DNA from: Polynucleobacter sp. MWH-UH19D
Lineage (GTDB): Bacteria > Pseudomonadota > Gammaproteobacteria > Burkholderiales > Burkholderiaceae
DNA length: 64,000 nucleotides
Direction: 5' to 3'
NCBI RefSeq assembly: GCF_040409795.1
Contig: NZ_CP099571.1
Coordinates: 1,886,980 to 1,950,979, forward strand
Part shown: positions 1 to 9,520 of the stretch, piece after piece
Position numbering within the stretch: the first letter of the stretch is position 1
Layout: each line of letters starts with the position of its first letter
Made by a program: the position numbers and the translations under genes
Notes under the pieces: model-generated
Database searches by the model: none
Told to the model about the DNA's origin: nothing
Seen by the model: the letters and a program-made list of their open reading frames with translations, nothing else

Positions 1-19
1 TTAAACAGACTTTAGAAAT

Positions 20-1147
20 TTAGTTCTGAAGGGCCGCTGTAATTGCGGCTAATCTTGCCACCTCAAATGCACTACCGATACGCTCACCATTTGAACGATC
101 TTCAGCAGCAACTCCTGCTATCACTTCCGCAGCATTAAGCGCCTGCGCATTGCGCATTGCCTTTATTAATGGCAACACATTGAAATCAAGTTGCTGAGCA
201 AGATTCAGCAAGGCTTGTCCGCGATCGGGCTTACGCCAGACATCTGCGCGATTGAACCATGCTAATACATCCACAGCCTGAAAGCTCTGTTGGCTCTTAC
301 TAATTAGCACCAATAGCTCACTAAAGATTTCACTGAAGTCACGAACCTCTACTGGCATTCGAACACAATCAGCCCATGAACGAATCTCTGCTGCGGGAAC
401 ATGCATCAACACAATAGCGCAACGCTCCTCCAATGAACTCCCTGCTAAGTGCAAATGAGCTAACAGCGCTTCACGAAAATCTTCTTGCGATAGTTGAGCT
501 ACAAGCGTTGGCGCTAATAGCGTTTTTGCAGCCCCTGTGTTGAGTAAAACCTGAAACATATGCATGGGCTTATCTGCAACCAGCCCTCTAGCTAACTCTT
601 GCCAAATACGTTCCGCAGATAATGCTCGCAATTCATCTGCCTGAACAATAGCTTTTAGTGCACGCATCGTCTCTTCAGCAATGCTGAAACCTGGAAACCG
701 CGCAGCAAATCGAGCAATACGCAATAGGCGAAGAGGATCTTCAGCAAACGCATCTGAAACATGCCTAAAAACTTTCGCAGCTAAATCCTGTTGACCGTTA
801 TAGGGATCCAAGATAGGGCCTTGTAAGCTCCCATCTTCGCCAAGCTCCTGAGCCATTGCATTAATCGTTAGATCACGACGTTGCAAATCTTGCTCTAGGG
901 TCACAGATGGGTCAGCAAAAAAATGAAAGCCTTTATAACCCCTACCAGTTTTGCGCTCAGTGCGAGCTAAGGCGTACTCAGCTTGAGTATCAGGATGTAA
1001 AAAAACTGGGAAATCTTTGCCCACGGGACGAAAGCCTTTAGCAAGCATTTCCTCTACGCTTGAGCCCACCACTACATAATCAATATCGTGAACAGGCAAT
1101 CCCATTAAAGCATCACGGATTGCTCCGCCAACGGCGTAGATTTTCAT
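20..1147 (-). CDS. cca: CCA-adding tRNA nucleotidyltransferase
   Basis: Builds or repairs the 3' CCA end of tRNAs from CTP and ATP in the cytoplasm. The 375-residue protein opens with the class II nucleotidyltransferase signature: GGAIRD at residues 7-12, catalytic acidic pair D21/D23, and [10 protein letters not shown] at about 90-99. The central part matches the RNA-binding poly(A)-polymerase-like region. I do not see the His-Asp residues of the HD phosphohydrolase domain that E. coli Cca (412 aa) carries at its C-terminus, so only the polymerase activity is supported. It is last of three co-directional genes; its ATG overlaps the stop of the upstream reductase gene by 4 bases, which suggests translational coupling. 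Confidence 0.93.
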   Translation of the reverse strand: MKIYAVGGAIRDALMGLPVHDIDYVVVGSSVEEMLAKGFRPVGKDFPVFLHPDTQAEYALARTERKTGRGYKGFHFFADPSVTLEQDLQRRDLTINAMAQELGEDGSLQGPILDPYNGQQDLAAKVFRHVSDAFAEDPLRLLRIARFAARFPGFSIAEETMRALKAIVQADELRALSAERIWQELARGLVADKPMHMFQVLLNTGAAKTLLAPTLVAQLSQEDFREALLAHLHLAGSSLEERCAIVLMHVPAAEIRSWADCVRMPVEVRDFSEIFSELLVLISKSQQSFQAVDVLAWFNRADVWRKPDRGQALLNLAQQLDFNVLPLIKAMRNAQALNAAEVIAGVAAEDRSNGERIGSAFEVARLAAITAALQN

Positions 1148-2055
1148 CTCAAAATGCTTTCTAGATGATGGCGACTCACTTTAAAAACTTGCGTTAAGGA
1201 ATCGATACCGCCCTCAGGGAGAATATTTGGCAATTGCATAGACGCAATATTGTCTCGAGACATAAGCGTGGGTCCAGGTAAAAATTCAAATGCCAGCGCC
1301 TGTAGATAACCTACAAACGCTGGAACAGGAATAATCCAACAGGAAGTTTTCGCTTTTCGTTTGGCTAACTCCACAATCTCTTGCATCGTAAATATCTTAG
1401 GGCCAACCAAATCATAAGTCTGGTGGATTGTTTGCGGCATTGCTAGTGCTTTTACAAAAGCGCTTGCTACATCATCAACACTCACTGGCTGAAACTTTGC
1501 TTGATGATTGGCCAGTGGCATTAATGGCAAAAGCTGTGTGAGTTTGGCAAATAAATTTATAAATTGATCTTGAGAACCAAAAATGACAGATGGTCTAAAA
1601 ATAGTCCAATCCAAATTACTGGCTTTAACCGCTAACTCGCCATCGCCTTTACTCCGCTGATACATCGAGGGCCCATTAGAGTCTGCACCAAGTGCGCTCA
1701 TATGCAAATATCTTTTCAAGCCATGCAACTGCATTGCGGTAATAATATTTTTAGGCAACTCAAGGTGGGCAGATTTAAAGATCTTGCCATAAGGATGCGC
1801 TGGTTTGTCATGCAAAACACCCACCAGATTAATCACTGCGCCATTTGGCTTAATCCTTGAACACAAAGATTGCAAGGCATCAAACTCGTGAATATTTGCC
1901 TCTTCAATATAAATCTTGGGTAACATCCGCAATTCACGACCCGTTGATGGGTGGCTTGTTGGAATTAATGCTGAGTAACCAGCCAACTGCAATTGCGCTG
2001 CTAACACCCTACCCACAAAACCATTTCCACCGATTAGCAAAATGTCATATTGCAT
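1144..2055 (-). CDS. NAD(P)-binding NDUFA9-like reductase (SDR/epimerase fold)
   Basis: A 303-residue extended short-chain dehydrogenase. The dinucleotide-binding motif GGNGFVG is at residues 9-15, and a YQRSKGDGE segment supplies the Tyr-x-x-x-Lys pair typical of the fold. The family resembles the complex I NDUFA9 accessory subunit and nucleoside-diphosphate-sugar epimerases; the substrate is not known for bacterial members. It lies between slt and cca, 19 bases after slt and overlapping cca by 4 bases. The operon context gives no clear function. Confidence 0.8.
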   Translation of the reverse strand: MQYDILLIGGNGFVGRVLAAQLQLAGYSALIPTSHPSTGRELRMLPKIYIEEANIHEFDALQSLCSRIKPNGAVINLVGVLHDKPAHPYGKIFKSAHLELPKNIITAMQLHGLKRYLHMSALGADSNGPSMYQRSKGDGELAVKASNLDWTIFRPSVIFGSQDQFINLFAKLTQLLPLMPLANHQAKFQPVSVDDVASAFVKALAMPQTIHQTYDLVGPKIFTMQEIVELAKRKAKTSCWIIPVPAFVGYLQALAFEFLPGPTLMSRDNIASMQLPNILPEGGIDSLTQVFKVSRHHLESILR

Positions 2056-2074
2056 AAAAAGCTCCTATAACAAT

Positions 2075-4039
2075 CTAGGGCAGCTCAGATTGAGTTGCGG
2101 CTTTAGGTGTAATCACACCTAATCGTTGTTTTAATGACTGTGTCTGACCATTCAATACCGATGAATAGTAATTTGCATTAGACATCACATTTTTTACATA
2201 CGTGCGCGTTTCATTAAATGGAATGGTTTCGGCAAAAATCGCGCCCTCCGTTGGGCCAGTAAGCTTTTCTCGCCAAGCCTTGGATCGAGATGGTCCAGCG
2301 TTATAGGCTGCAGATGCCAATACCCAGGAACCATCCAAATCGATCAATACCATATTGAGGTAGTTACTTCCCAAGGTCAAATTTGTATTTGTGTCGCTTA
2401 ATTTATCGTTCGTGTAATTAGTCATACCAATTTTCTTGGCAACATACTTGGCGGTATTGGGCATTACCTGCATGAGCCCAGAAGCACCCACCGAAGATGA
2501 CGCATTCATGATGAAACGCGATTCTTGGCGAATAAGTCCGTATGCCCAAGCAAGATTTAAATCAATCTGCCTTGCGATTGGAGAGAGTTCATCGCGAAAA
2601 GGGGTGGGATAGCGCAAATGAAAATCATGCTCTAGCTTTGTCCGATCTGCAGTATTTACAACGCGATCATACAAATGAATACGCTTGGCATACTCTGCAG
2701 CAGCTAGTAACTGCCTATCCGTCATATTACGGAGCTCCCAATTCCATTCACGATTACCCTCAAATCGTAAATTCATTGCATAAAGACGATCACCGCGCGC
2801 AAATCCTTTACGGCTTGCCATTGCATCAATTTCTTGATCCGTTACTTTAGTACGACTAGGTGGATGATTTGGTCTGCCCAGCTCCTCACGAGCCAATTGA
2901 CCATAAAAGTTATATTGATCTGCAATCAGCTCAAAACTTTCTTTTGCTTTTGCTTCTTGACCCTCAACCTTTAAAGCACGGCCATACCAATAGGCCCATG
3001 CAGGATCTTTGCTTCTTACTACTGGATTCATCCCATTAATCGCATTCTTGACTAGAACCCAATCTTTTGCACGCAAGGCAGCGCGCACTTTCCACTCCTG
3101 CGACTCCACAGATAGCAACTCGTTGTAACCAAGATCCTGCTGCATTCGATAAGCATCATCAGCATTGGGATCGAGCTTCTTTGCCAGAAATTGCCCAATC
3201 ACACCCCAAGCAAGCGCTTGGTTTTCTTTACTAAAACGTGATGAGGTTTGCAAAAAATCGCGGTATGCTTTTGCTGGATCGGATCTTGCGGACTTTACAA
3301 TTTCGCCTATTGGATCATCGCCGCCAAGGCGTCGAGCCATCGTGTCATACCCTTTTTCACTTGCAGCGCGACCAATTGCTTTGGCCTCACTTGGTGTCAT
3401 ACCTCCCGCTACTACTAATTCAGGAACCAATTCTTGGCAAGCCTGACCAAAGTAGCTTGGGTCTAAAAGTACTGAGCGTGAATCGACGGCTAGCTTTGTT
3501 GGGTTTTCTCCTTGCGACAATTTAGACAACAGTGAATAGCACTTCACCTGAGTGTCATCATCCAATACAAACTTGGCATACTCCGCATCAAAACGCGCCC
3601 AATCTTTACGTTTACCAAGCACCAATAACCAATCGTTCCGCATGCGATCTGCCAATGCAGTTCCTTGATACTGGTTCAAGAATGCCACTACCTGTGAATC
3701 AACGGTACTATCATTTCGGGGATTGCCTGCACTATCAAACATTTGAGGTTTGATCCGAAAATACGTCACATAGTCATCGAATGGGTAGCCCACCAACGCG
3801 GAAGATAATTGCTGCGTTCTAAATACATCATTCTTTTTGGCAGCCTCCCGCAAATCTATAAACATTCGATCTGTATCGGTGATTTCTGCTGGCGCCACTT
3901 TACTTTCATAAGATTTGGGCATCTTCGGTTTTTTGGTTTTTTCTGCATATGCGCTTGGCATAGCAAGAGCCGCCCCCAGAGCCAATAACCCTGCCCAACA
4001 GGCGAAATGCCCCTTTAGAATTTGACGCGTTTTATTCAC
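2075..4039 (-). CDS. slt: Soluble-type lytic transglycosylase
   Basis: Cleaves the MurNAc-GlcNAc bond of peptidoglycan to give 1,6-anhydromuropeptides in the periplasm. The 654-residue protein starts with a signal peptide (positive N-terminus, hydrophobic core, cleavage near PSAYA, residue about 32). A long alpha-helical superhelix follows to about residue 480, then the SLT catalytic domain with the Glu in IRQESRF and the GLMQVMP and AAYNAGPSR motifs. The length matches E. coli Slt70. It is the first gene of slt-reductase-cca and is divergent from the formyltetrahydrofolate cyclo-ligase gene. AmpG in this window would import its products. Confidence 0.92.
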   Translation of the reverse strand: MNKTRQILKGHFACWAGLLALGAALAMPSAYAEKTKKPKMPKSYESKVAPAEITDTDRMFIDLREAAKKNDVFRTQQLSSALVGYPFDDYVTYFRIKPQMFDSAGNPRNDSTVDSQVVAFLNQYQGTALADRMRNDWLLVLGKRKDWARFDAEYAKFVLDDDTQVKCYSLLSKLSQGENPTKLAVDSRSVLLDPSYFGQACQELVPELVVAGGMTPSEAKAIGRAASEKGYDTMARRLGGDDPIGEIVKSARSDPAKAYRDFLQTSSRFSKENQALAWGVIGQFLAKKLDPNADDAYRMQQDLGYNELLSVESQEWKVRAALRAKDWVLVKNAINGMNPVVRSKDPAWAYWYGRALKVEGQEAKAKESFELIADQYNFYGQLAREELGRPNHPPSRTKVTDQEIDAMASRKGFARGDRLYAMNLRFEGNREWNWELRNMTDRQLLAAAEYAKRIHLYDRVVNTADRTKLEHDFHLRYPTPFRDELSPIARQIDLNLAWAYGLIRQESRFIMNASSSVGASGLMQVMPNTAKYVAKKIGMTNYTNDKLSDTNTNLTLGSNYLNMVLIDLDGSWVLASAAYNAGPSRSKAWREKLTGPTEGAIFAETIPFNETRTYVKNVMSNANYYSSVLNGQTQSLKQRLGVITPKAATQSELP

Positions 4040-4081
4040 TATCTAACCTTATCTACTATATTTTTTAATTTTCGCCCGATA

Positions 4082-4708
4082 ATGCTTGTTATGCACAGTA
4101 ATTCGACAAAAACTCTGCGACAAGAATTATTAAAACAACGTAAAGAATTTGCTACGGGTCGATCTTTCGCTCAAATAAACGAGCGCCTCATTCATGGAGT
4201 TCATGAATTTCTACGGAATGAAGCCAAACTTATCCGTTCAATTGCCCTATATTGGCCAATTCAAGATGAGCCTGACATCAGACCCCCCTTGCTCAATTGG
4301 GCTAGTGACGATGAAGGTCGCCGCTTAGCGCTGCCCTATGCCCGCCCAGACAAACACCTGGAATTTTATGAATGGCATGATGGCGATAGCCTGATCCCGA
4401 GTCAACATGGGGTTCCTGAGCCTATTCCCAGCAATCAAAGTAGGCCGGCCATCAATCCAGACTGCATCTTCATCCCCTGTGTTGGTTGGTCACGCTCATT
4501 CGTAGATGGCAAATCACTCTATTGGAGGCTGGGCTATGGCGGCGGTTATTTTGATCGAACCCTATCGTTGTTACGCAAAAAAAATCCCAAGCTAGTTTGC
4601 GTTGGGATTGGATTTAATTGGCAAGAACTCGATGATGTGCAGTGGTCTGCTCAAACTCATGATGAGCCCTTAGATATGTTGCTCACCGAATCAGGTTTAC
4701 TTCGTTAA
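4082..4708 (+). CDS. 5-formyltetrahydrofolate cyclo-ligase
   Basis: Converts 5-formyl-THF to 5,10-methenyl-THF with ATP, returning the stored folate to the one-carbon pool. The C-terminal signature LGYGGGYFDRTL, followed by PLDMLLTE, identifies the family. An ORF is open from 4022, but that start lies inside the divergent slt gene; ATG at 4082 (or 4091) gives the usual length of about 208 residues. Its 3' end converges on metF, another folate gene, with a 2-base gap. Confidence 0.88.
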   Translation: MLVMHSNSTKTLRQELLKQRKEFATGRSFAQINERLIHGVHEFLRNEAKLIRSIALYWPIQDEPDIRPPLLNWASDDEGRRLALPYARPDKHLEFYEWHDGDSLIPSQHGVPEPIPSNQSRPAINPDCIFIPCVGWSRSFVDGKSLYWRLGYGGGYFDRTLSLLRKKNPKLVCVGIGFNWQELDDVQWSAQTHDEPLDMLLTESGLLR

Positions 4709-4710
4709 CT

Positions 4711-5541
4711 TTAGCTCGTCAACTCTAAGTTGTCTGCAATAGCCAGTACGGCATCCGCTTGATTTAAAGAATAAAAATGTAGTCCTGGTGCACCAGCAGT
4801 AAGCAACTGATCGCATAAGTCTGTTACAACCTCCTCACCAAATGCACGTATGGAGGCTATGTCATCACCATATGACTGGAGTCGCAAACGAATCCAGCGG
4901 GGTATCTCTGCACCACAAGCATCTGAGAAACGCAAAAGCTGACTGCTGTTGGTAATCGGCATGATCCCAGCGATGATCGGCTGAGTGACTCCTAAATCAT
5001 AGGCTTCATCGACAAAACGAAAGTAAGCATCACTGTTATAGAAATACTGGGTAACTGCCGAGTTTGCCCCTGCCTTCATTTTTTGCACAAAGAAATCGAT
5101 ATCGCTTGCGGGAGATTTTGCTTGAGGATGCGTTTCGGGATAAGCGGCTACATCAATATGGAACCAATCACCCGTTTCTGCACGAATAAACTCCACCAAT
5201 TCATTAGCGTGATGAAATTCACCATACTGACCCATGCCTGACGGTAAATCACCGCGAAGTGCAACGATTCGCTTTACCCCTAGGGCTTGGTATTGCTTCA
5301 GCATTTCACGAACGCTTTCACGCGAGCTGCCCACACAGGACAAGTGCGGAGCAACAGCTGCCCCAGCGGCATGAATATCACTGACCACTTTCAACGTACC
5401 TGACTGAGTAGAGCCGCCAGCCCCAAAAGTCACAGAATAAAACGAGGGCTTAAGCGTTTCTGTGAAACACTTGCGCACCAGATGCAATTTATTCTCACCT
5501 TCAGGTGTTTTTGGAGGAAAGAATTCAACGCTTAATTCCAT
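4711..5541 (-). CDS. metF: 5,10-methylenetetrahydrofolate reductase
   Basis: FAD enzyme that reduces 5,10-methylene-THF to 5-methyl-THF, the methyl donor for methionine synthesis. At 276 residues it has the expected length of the bacterial single-domain TIM barrel. It begins with the conserved VEFFPPKTPEG segment (residues 5-15) and carries SVTFGAGGST, IVALRGD and a DFFVQKMKAGA segment typical of the family. It lies 28 bases downstream of ahcY on the same strand, so the two are probably co-transcribed from the riboswitch-controlled ahcY promoter. Together with metK this forms an activated-methyl-cycle locus. Confidence 0.95.
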   Translation of the reverse strand: MELSVEFFPPKTPEGENKLHLVRKCFTETLKPSFYSVTFGAGGSTQSGTLKVVSDIHAAGAAVAPHLSCVGSSRESVREMLKQYQALGVKRIVALRGDLPSGMGQYGEFHHANELVEFIRAETGDWFHIDVAAYPETHPQAKSPASDIDFFVQKMKAGANSAVTQYFYNSDAYFRFVDEAYDLGVTQPIIAGIMPITNSSQLLRFSDACGAEIPRWIRLRLQSYGDDIASIRAFGEEVVTDLCDQLLTAGAPGLHFYSLNQADAVLAIADNLELTS

Positions 5542-5569
5542 GATTGGGGCCTAGATCTCTGACAGCAGA

Positions 5570-7021
5570 TTAATAACGATAGTGCTCAGGTTTATATGGA
5601 CCCTCTTTAGTGACGCCAATATATGCAGCTTGCTGATCTGTTAATTCGGTCAATTGTGCATTCAACTTCTTCAACTGCAAGCGCGCCACCTTCTCATCCA
5701 AATGCTTAGGCAGAGTGTAGACACCAATTGGATACTTATTCGTACCAACTGCATTCCACAATTCGATCTGAGCAATCACTTGATTGGCAAATGAAGAACT
5801 CATTACATAAGAAGGGTGACCAGTGCCACAACCCAAGTTCACCAAACGACCTTTAGCCAAGATAATTAAACGTTTCTCTGGCATACCATTCGTCGCAGGG
5901 AAAATCACATGATCCACTTGCGGCTTAATTTCTTCCCATCTGTATTTCTCAATACCAGCAACATCGATCTCGTTATCAAAGTGGCCAATGTTACAAACAA
6001 TCGCCTGATCCTTCATCTTCACCATGTGGTCATGCGTAATCACATGGTAGTTACCTGTTGCTGATACAAAAATATCTGCCTTGTCAGCGGCGTAATCCAT
6101 CGTAACAACACGATAGCCTTCCATAGCCGCTTGAAGTGCGCAAATTGGATCAACTTCTGTTACCCATACCTGTGCAGACAAGGCACGCAAGGCCTGTGCA
6201 GAACCCTTACCTACGTCACCATAACCGCAAACTACTGCCACCTTACCGGCCACCATGACATCAGTAGCTCGCTTGATTGCGTCAACCAAAGACTCACGGC
6301 AACCATAAAGATTGTCGAACTTGCTCTTGGTTACAGAGTCATTAACGTTGATAGCTGGGAACTTCAAATCGCCTTTGGCAAACATTTGATACAAACGATG
6401 TACACCAGTAGTTGTTTCCTCAGTAACACCTTTTACCTTCTCTAAGCGAGTGGAGTACCAAGTTGGATCTTGTGCCAACTTCTTCTTAATGGCAGCAAAG
6501 AGAATAGTCTCTTCTTCACTGGTTGGATGATTCAAGCACGCCTGATCTTTTTCTGCACGAGCGCCTAGATGCAACAACAAAGTAGCATCGCCACCATCAT
6601 CCAAAATCATATTGGTATAGCCACCATCAGCCCATTCAAAAATACGATGAGTGAAATCCCAGTACTGCTCAAGCGTCTCGCCTTTGATTGCAAATACTGG
6701 CGTGCCATTGGCAGCAATCGCTGCAGCAGCGTGGTCCTGTGTAGAAAAAATATTGCATGAAGCCCATTGCACTTCTGCACCAAGCGCTTCAAGCGTCTCG
6801 ATCAATACCGCAGTTTGAATAGTCATGTGCAAAGAGCCTGTAATGCGCGCGCCACGTAATGGCTGTTGAGCGGCAAACTCATCGCGAATAGCGATTAAGC
6901 CAGGCATCTCAGTTTCAGCAATCGCGATTTCTTTGCGACCAAAATCAGCCAAAGAAATATCTGCAATTGCGCAACGAGTTGCAACAAAGTCTTTTAAATT
7001 GAAATCAGAAACGGTATTCAT
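5570..7021 (-). CDS. ahcY: Adenosylhomocysteinase (SAH hydrolase)
   Basis: Hydrolyses S-adenosylhomocysteine to adenosine and homocysteine, removing the product inhibitor of methyltransferases. The 483-residue protein has the NAD-binding motif [12 protein letters not shown], the [18 protein letters not shown] segment near the N-terminus and the family C-terminus ending KPEHYRY. The ATG at 7019-7021 follows a GGAG Shine-Dalgarno at about 7028-7031 that lies inside a hairpin. An SAH riboswitch occupies the leader. metF follows downstream and metK lies upstream on the same strand. Confidence 0.97.
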   Translation of the reverse strand: MNTVSDFNLKDFVATRCAIADISLADFGRKEIAIAETEMPGLIAIRDEFAAQQPLRGARITGSLHMTIQTAVLIETLEALGAEVQWASCNIFSTQDHAAAAIAANGTPVFAIKGETLEQYWDFTHRIFEWADGGYTNMILDDGGDATLLLHLGARAEKDQACLNHPTSEEETILFAAIKKKLAQDPTWYSTRLEKVKGVTEETTTGVHRLYQMFAKGDLKFPAINVNDSVTKSKFDNLYGCRESLVDAIKRATDVMVAGKVAVVCGYGDVGKGSAQALRALSAQVWVTEVDPICALQAAMEGYRVVTMDYAADKADIFVSATGNYHVITHDHMVKMKDQAIVCNIGHFDNEIDVAGIEKYRWEEIKPQVDHVIFPATNGMPEKRLIILAKGRLVNLGCGTGHPSYVMSSSFANQVIAQIELWNAVGTNKYPIGVYTLPKHLDEKVARLQLKKLNAQLTELTDQQAAYIGVTKEGPYKPEHYRY

Positions 7022-7027
7022 ATCATG

Positions 7028-7056
7028 CTCCAGCTAAATACGATCCAACGCTGGAG
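7028..7056 (-). promoter_or_regulatory. Shine-Dalgarno-sequestering hairpin of ahcY
   Basis: On the minus strand CTCCAGC (7056-7050) pairs perfectly with GCTGGAG (7034-7028), and the second arm contains the ahcY Shine-Dalgarno. A second stem just upstream, CTCGCTA with TAGCGAG, overlaps the 3' strand of the riboswitch P1 helix. This is the expected layout of an expression platform acting on translation. The switching mechanism is inferred, not shown. Confidence 0.6.
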
Positions 7057-7084
7057 TCCAAACTCGCTAGCCGTTGAATCATGG

Positions 7085-7184
7085 GTTAGCGAGCGCAGTT
7101 GCAATTAGCAAATCCTTAAAGCATTTGCCCCTTCAAGCCTGGGGATGTGCCAAATTGACAATCCTTGCAACGCTCCTTGAAGGT
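7085..7184 (-). ncRNA. S-adenosylhomocysteine (SAH) riboswitch
   Basis: The minus-strand leader of ahcY matches the SAH riboswitch family of beta- and gammaproteobacteria as I know it. It has a 5' P1 strand with AAGGAGCGUUGCAA, a central CCCAGGCUUGAAGGGGC core, a side hairpin closed by GCAAAU/AUUUGC, and a 3' strand with UUGCAACUGCGCUC that pairs back to the start. Family members turn ahcY on when SAH accumulates. Position and orientation fit exactly. Boundaries are approximate. Confidence 0.9.
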
Positions 7185-7185
7185 A

Positions 7186-7211
7186 TGGCGAAATTGTAAT
7201 CAATTTCGCCA
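7186..7211. promoter_or_regulatory. 26-bp palindrome upstream of the SAH riboswitch
   Basis: TGGCGAAATTG, a TAAT spacer, then CAATTTCGCCA: perfect 11-bp inverted repeats, ending 2 bases before the riboswitch. A further ATTTCGCC half-site at 7213-7220 repeats the one at 7203-7210, 10 bases away (one helical turn). No U-tract follows on the minus strand, so a terminator is unlikely. The geometry suggests a dimeric repressor operator at the ahcY promoter. The regulator is unknown. Confidence 0.5.
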
Positions 7212-7269
7212 TATTTCGCCTCAATACATCTTAAAACTGATTTTTAAGCCTTAATTCAATGAATGGGGC

Positions 7270-8436
7270 TTATAAACCTGCAGCTGCGCGCAATGCAGCC
7301 GCCTTGTCTGTCTGCTCCCAAGAAAATTCTGGCTCTTCGCGTCCAAAGTGCCCATAGGCAGCAGTTTTGCGGTAAATCGGACGCAAGAGATTGAGCATCT
7401 TCACAATGCCTTTTGGACGCAAATCAAAATGTTCTGATACGAGTTGCGAAATCTTCTCATCAGAAATCTTGCCAGTGCCAAATGTACTCACCATTACTGA
7501 AGTAGGCTTTGCAACACCAATCGCATATGAGATTTGGATTAAGCACTTACTTGCCAAACCTGCGGCGACCACATTTTTTGCTACATAACGACCAGCGTAA
7601 GCGGCTGAACGATCAACTTTTGATGGATCTTTTCCAGAGAACGCGCCGCCACCATGCGGAGCAGCGCCGCCATAGGTATCTACAATAATTTTGCGACCAG
7701 TTAAACCGCAATCCCCTTGTGGGCCACCGATTACAAAACGGCCTGTTGGGTTGACCAAGAAATTAATCGCGCCTTTGATCAAATGCTTAGGCAATACTGG
7801 CTTAATAATTTCCTCTACCACTGCCTCACGCAATTTTTCCAATGAAATATCTTCGTCATGCTGAGTAGACAGCACAACAGTATCAATAGAATCAGGTTTG
7901 CCATCGACATAACGCAAAGTAACTTGTGACTTGGCATCGGGACGCAACCAAGTTAAGCGACCATCACGACGCAATTGTGACTGACGCTCAACCAAGCGAT
8001 GCGATAAATGAATTGGCAAAGGCATAAGCTCTGCAGTTTCATCACAAGCGTAACCAAACATTAATCCTTGGTCGCCAGCACCTTGGTCCAAGCCATCATC
8101 GTGGGCCTTATCAACGCCTTGAGCAATATCGGGACTTTGCTTGTCATATGCAACCAGTACAGCACAACCTTTGTAATCGATACCATAGGCAGTGTTGTCA
8201 TAGCCGATTTCACGCAAGGTATTGCGTGCAACTTGAATGTAGTCAACGTTTGCATTGGTAGTAATCTCGCCAGCCAATACAACTAAGCCAGTGTTGCACA
8301 AAGTTTCTGCCGCAACACGTGCAGTTGGATCTTGCGCCAAGATGGCATCAAGAATTGAATCAGAGATTTGGTCTGCTACTTTATCGGGATGACCTTCAGA
8401 AACAGATTCTGAGGTAAAGAAGTAATCATTTGCCAT
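7270..8436 (-). CDS. metK: S-adenosylmethionine synthetase
   Basis: Makes SAM from methionine and ATP. The 388-residue protein shows the ATP-binding [14 protein letters not shown] segment near the N-terminus, the GEITT motif, DQGLMFGYA, and the P-loop-like [19 protein letters not shown]. The length is typical. An AAAGGA ribosome binding site precedes the ATG. It is divergent from the acyltransferase gene at 8597; the roughly 160-base spacer contains a foldable leader on the metK side. It stands upstream of ahcY-metF on the same strand, completing the SAM cycle. Confidence 0.97.
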   Translation of the reverse strand: MANDYFFTSESVSEGHPDKVADQISDSILDAILAQDPTARVAAETLCNTGLVVLAGEITTNANVDYIQVARNTLREIGYDNTAYGIDYKGCAVLVAYDKQSPDIAQGVDKAHDDGLDQGAGDQGLMFGYACDETAELMPLPIHLSHRLVERQSQLRRDGRLTWLRPDAKSQVTLRYVDGKPDSIDTVVLSTQHDEDISLEKLREAVVEEIIKPVLPKHLIKGAINFLVNPTGRFVIGGPQGDCGLTGRKIIVDTYGGAAPHGGGAFSGKDPSKVDRSAAYAGRYVAKNVVAAGLASKCLIQISYAIGVAKPTSVMVSTFGTGKISDEKISQLVSEHFDLRPKGIVKMLNLLRPIYRKTAAYGHFGREEPEFSWEQTDKAAALRAAAGL

Positions 8437-8470
8437 TGCATATTCCTTTAAAAATTAACACGATCAATCG

Positions 8471-8541
8471 GACAACTCGACGTGCCTGGAACCACAACGG
8501 CGACGCTTTAGCAGAATTTTTGGATCGCCCTGCAAGTTGTC
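8471..8541 (-). promoter_or_regulatory. Structured metK leader with alternative pairings (candidate cis-regulatory RNA)
   Basis: On the minus strand GACAACT (8541-8535) is perfectly complementary to AGTTGTC (8477-8471), enclosing an inner stem GGCGA (8529-8525) with TCGCC (8503-8499). The inner stem can instead be extended by pairing the ACAAC of the first arm with GTTGT (8498-8494), which excludes the outer helix. I do not recognise it as a known SAM riboswitch class. Function is inferred only from the position in front of metK. Confidence 0.35.
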
Positions 8542-8596
8542 TTAACTCAGCGATGGTGCAATTCTATCTGAAAAAGTCCATATTCATCAAGACATC

Positions 8597-9499
8597 GTGA
8601 AATTTGGTCTTACCGACAGCATTGAATATCATTGGAGGGTGCGAAAACTCCTCTTAAAGATTGGCCTCAATATTGCTGCTGCGCTGCCCTTGGCAGCAGT
8701 ACAGGCATTAGGTGCTTTTTTAGGGCTTCTTGCCTACCTGGGATCAAAGCAGTATCGCTCATTATTTAGACCTCAATACGAAGCGGTAGTCAAAACACGC
8801 AATTTACCTCTCAAGCTTTGGGAAGCAGTGCGCGCCTCCGGAATGCTCTTTTCAGATAGCCTGTGGATTTGGCGAAATCCACAAAAAGCTCTCAACTTAG
8901 TAGAAATTCAAAACTGGGATTTAGTAGAAAGTGCGATACAAGAGGGCCATGGTTTAGTCATGCTCACCCCCCATTTAGGCGGCTTTGAAATTATTCCGAG
9001 AGTATTAGCAAGACATTTTCCAGCGACGATTCTGTATCGCCCATCACGCCAAGAATGGTTGAATGAAGTAGTAGAAGAAGGCCGTGCGTATCCTAATATG
9101 CATTTCGTGCCTACCAACCTCAATGGCGTTAGGCAAATGACAAGGGCACTTACACGGGGTGAGGCAATTGGCATTCTTCCCGATCAAGTACCGAGTGGTG
9201 GTGAAGGGGTATGGGTACCATTCTTTGGTCGCCCTGCTTACACCACGCCACTACCTGCGCGCCTCGCAAATCGCAACAATACTCCCGTGGTGATGTTTAC
9301 GGCAAAACGTAAGGGCATGGGTAAGGGCTGGGTAATGCAAGCAAAGCGTCTTGCGCCTTTTAGCGAAGACGCCACCATCGCAGCTGCTGAGCTCAATATC
9401 GCCATTGAAAATGCTGTCTTAGTTGCTCCTGAGCAATTTATTTGGTCATACAACCGCTATAAGCATCCGTTAGGTGCAGAATTGCCGCCCAGCACATAA
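8597..9499 (+). CDS. LpxL/HtrB-type lysophospholipid acyltransferase
   Basis: A 300-residue inner-membrane acyltransferase of the lipid A biosynthesis family. The catalytic HX4E motif is in TPHLGGFE, and the second block GILPDQVPSGGEGVWVPFFG is the conserved substrate-binding region. One hydrophobic segment lies at about residues 20-45. The start is GTG at 8597; no better upstream start is visible. It is first of a plus-strand run with a second acyltransferase (22-base gap) and dapF. Family members add secondary acyl chains to Kdo-lipid A; which chain cannot be told from sequence. Confidence 0.85.
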   Translation: MKFGLTDSIEYHWRVRKLLLKIGLNIAAALPLAAVQALGAFLGLLAYLGSKQYRSLFRPQYEAVVKTRNLPLKLWEAVRASGMLFSDSLWIWRNPQKALNLVEIQNWDLVESAIQEGHGLVMLTPHLGGFEIIPRVLARHFPATILYRPSRQEWLNEVVEEGRAYPNMHFVPTNLNGVRQMTRALTRGEAIGILPDQVPSGGEGVWVPFFGRPAYTTPLPARLANRNNTPVVMFTAKRKGMGKGWVMQAKRLAPFSEDATIAAAELNIAIENAVLVAPEQFIWSYNRYKHPLGAELPPST

Positions 9500-9520
9500 A
9501 GAATATTATTATTTTGTAGC

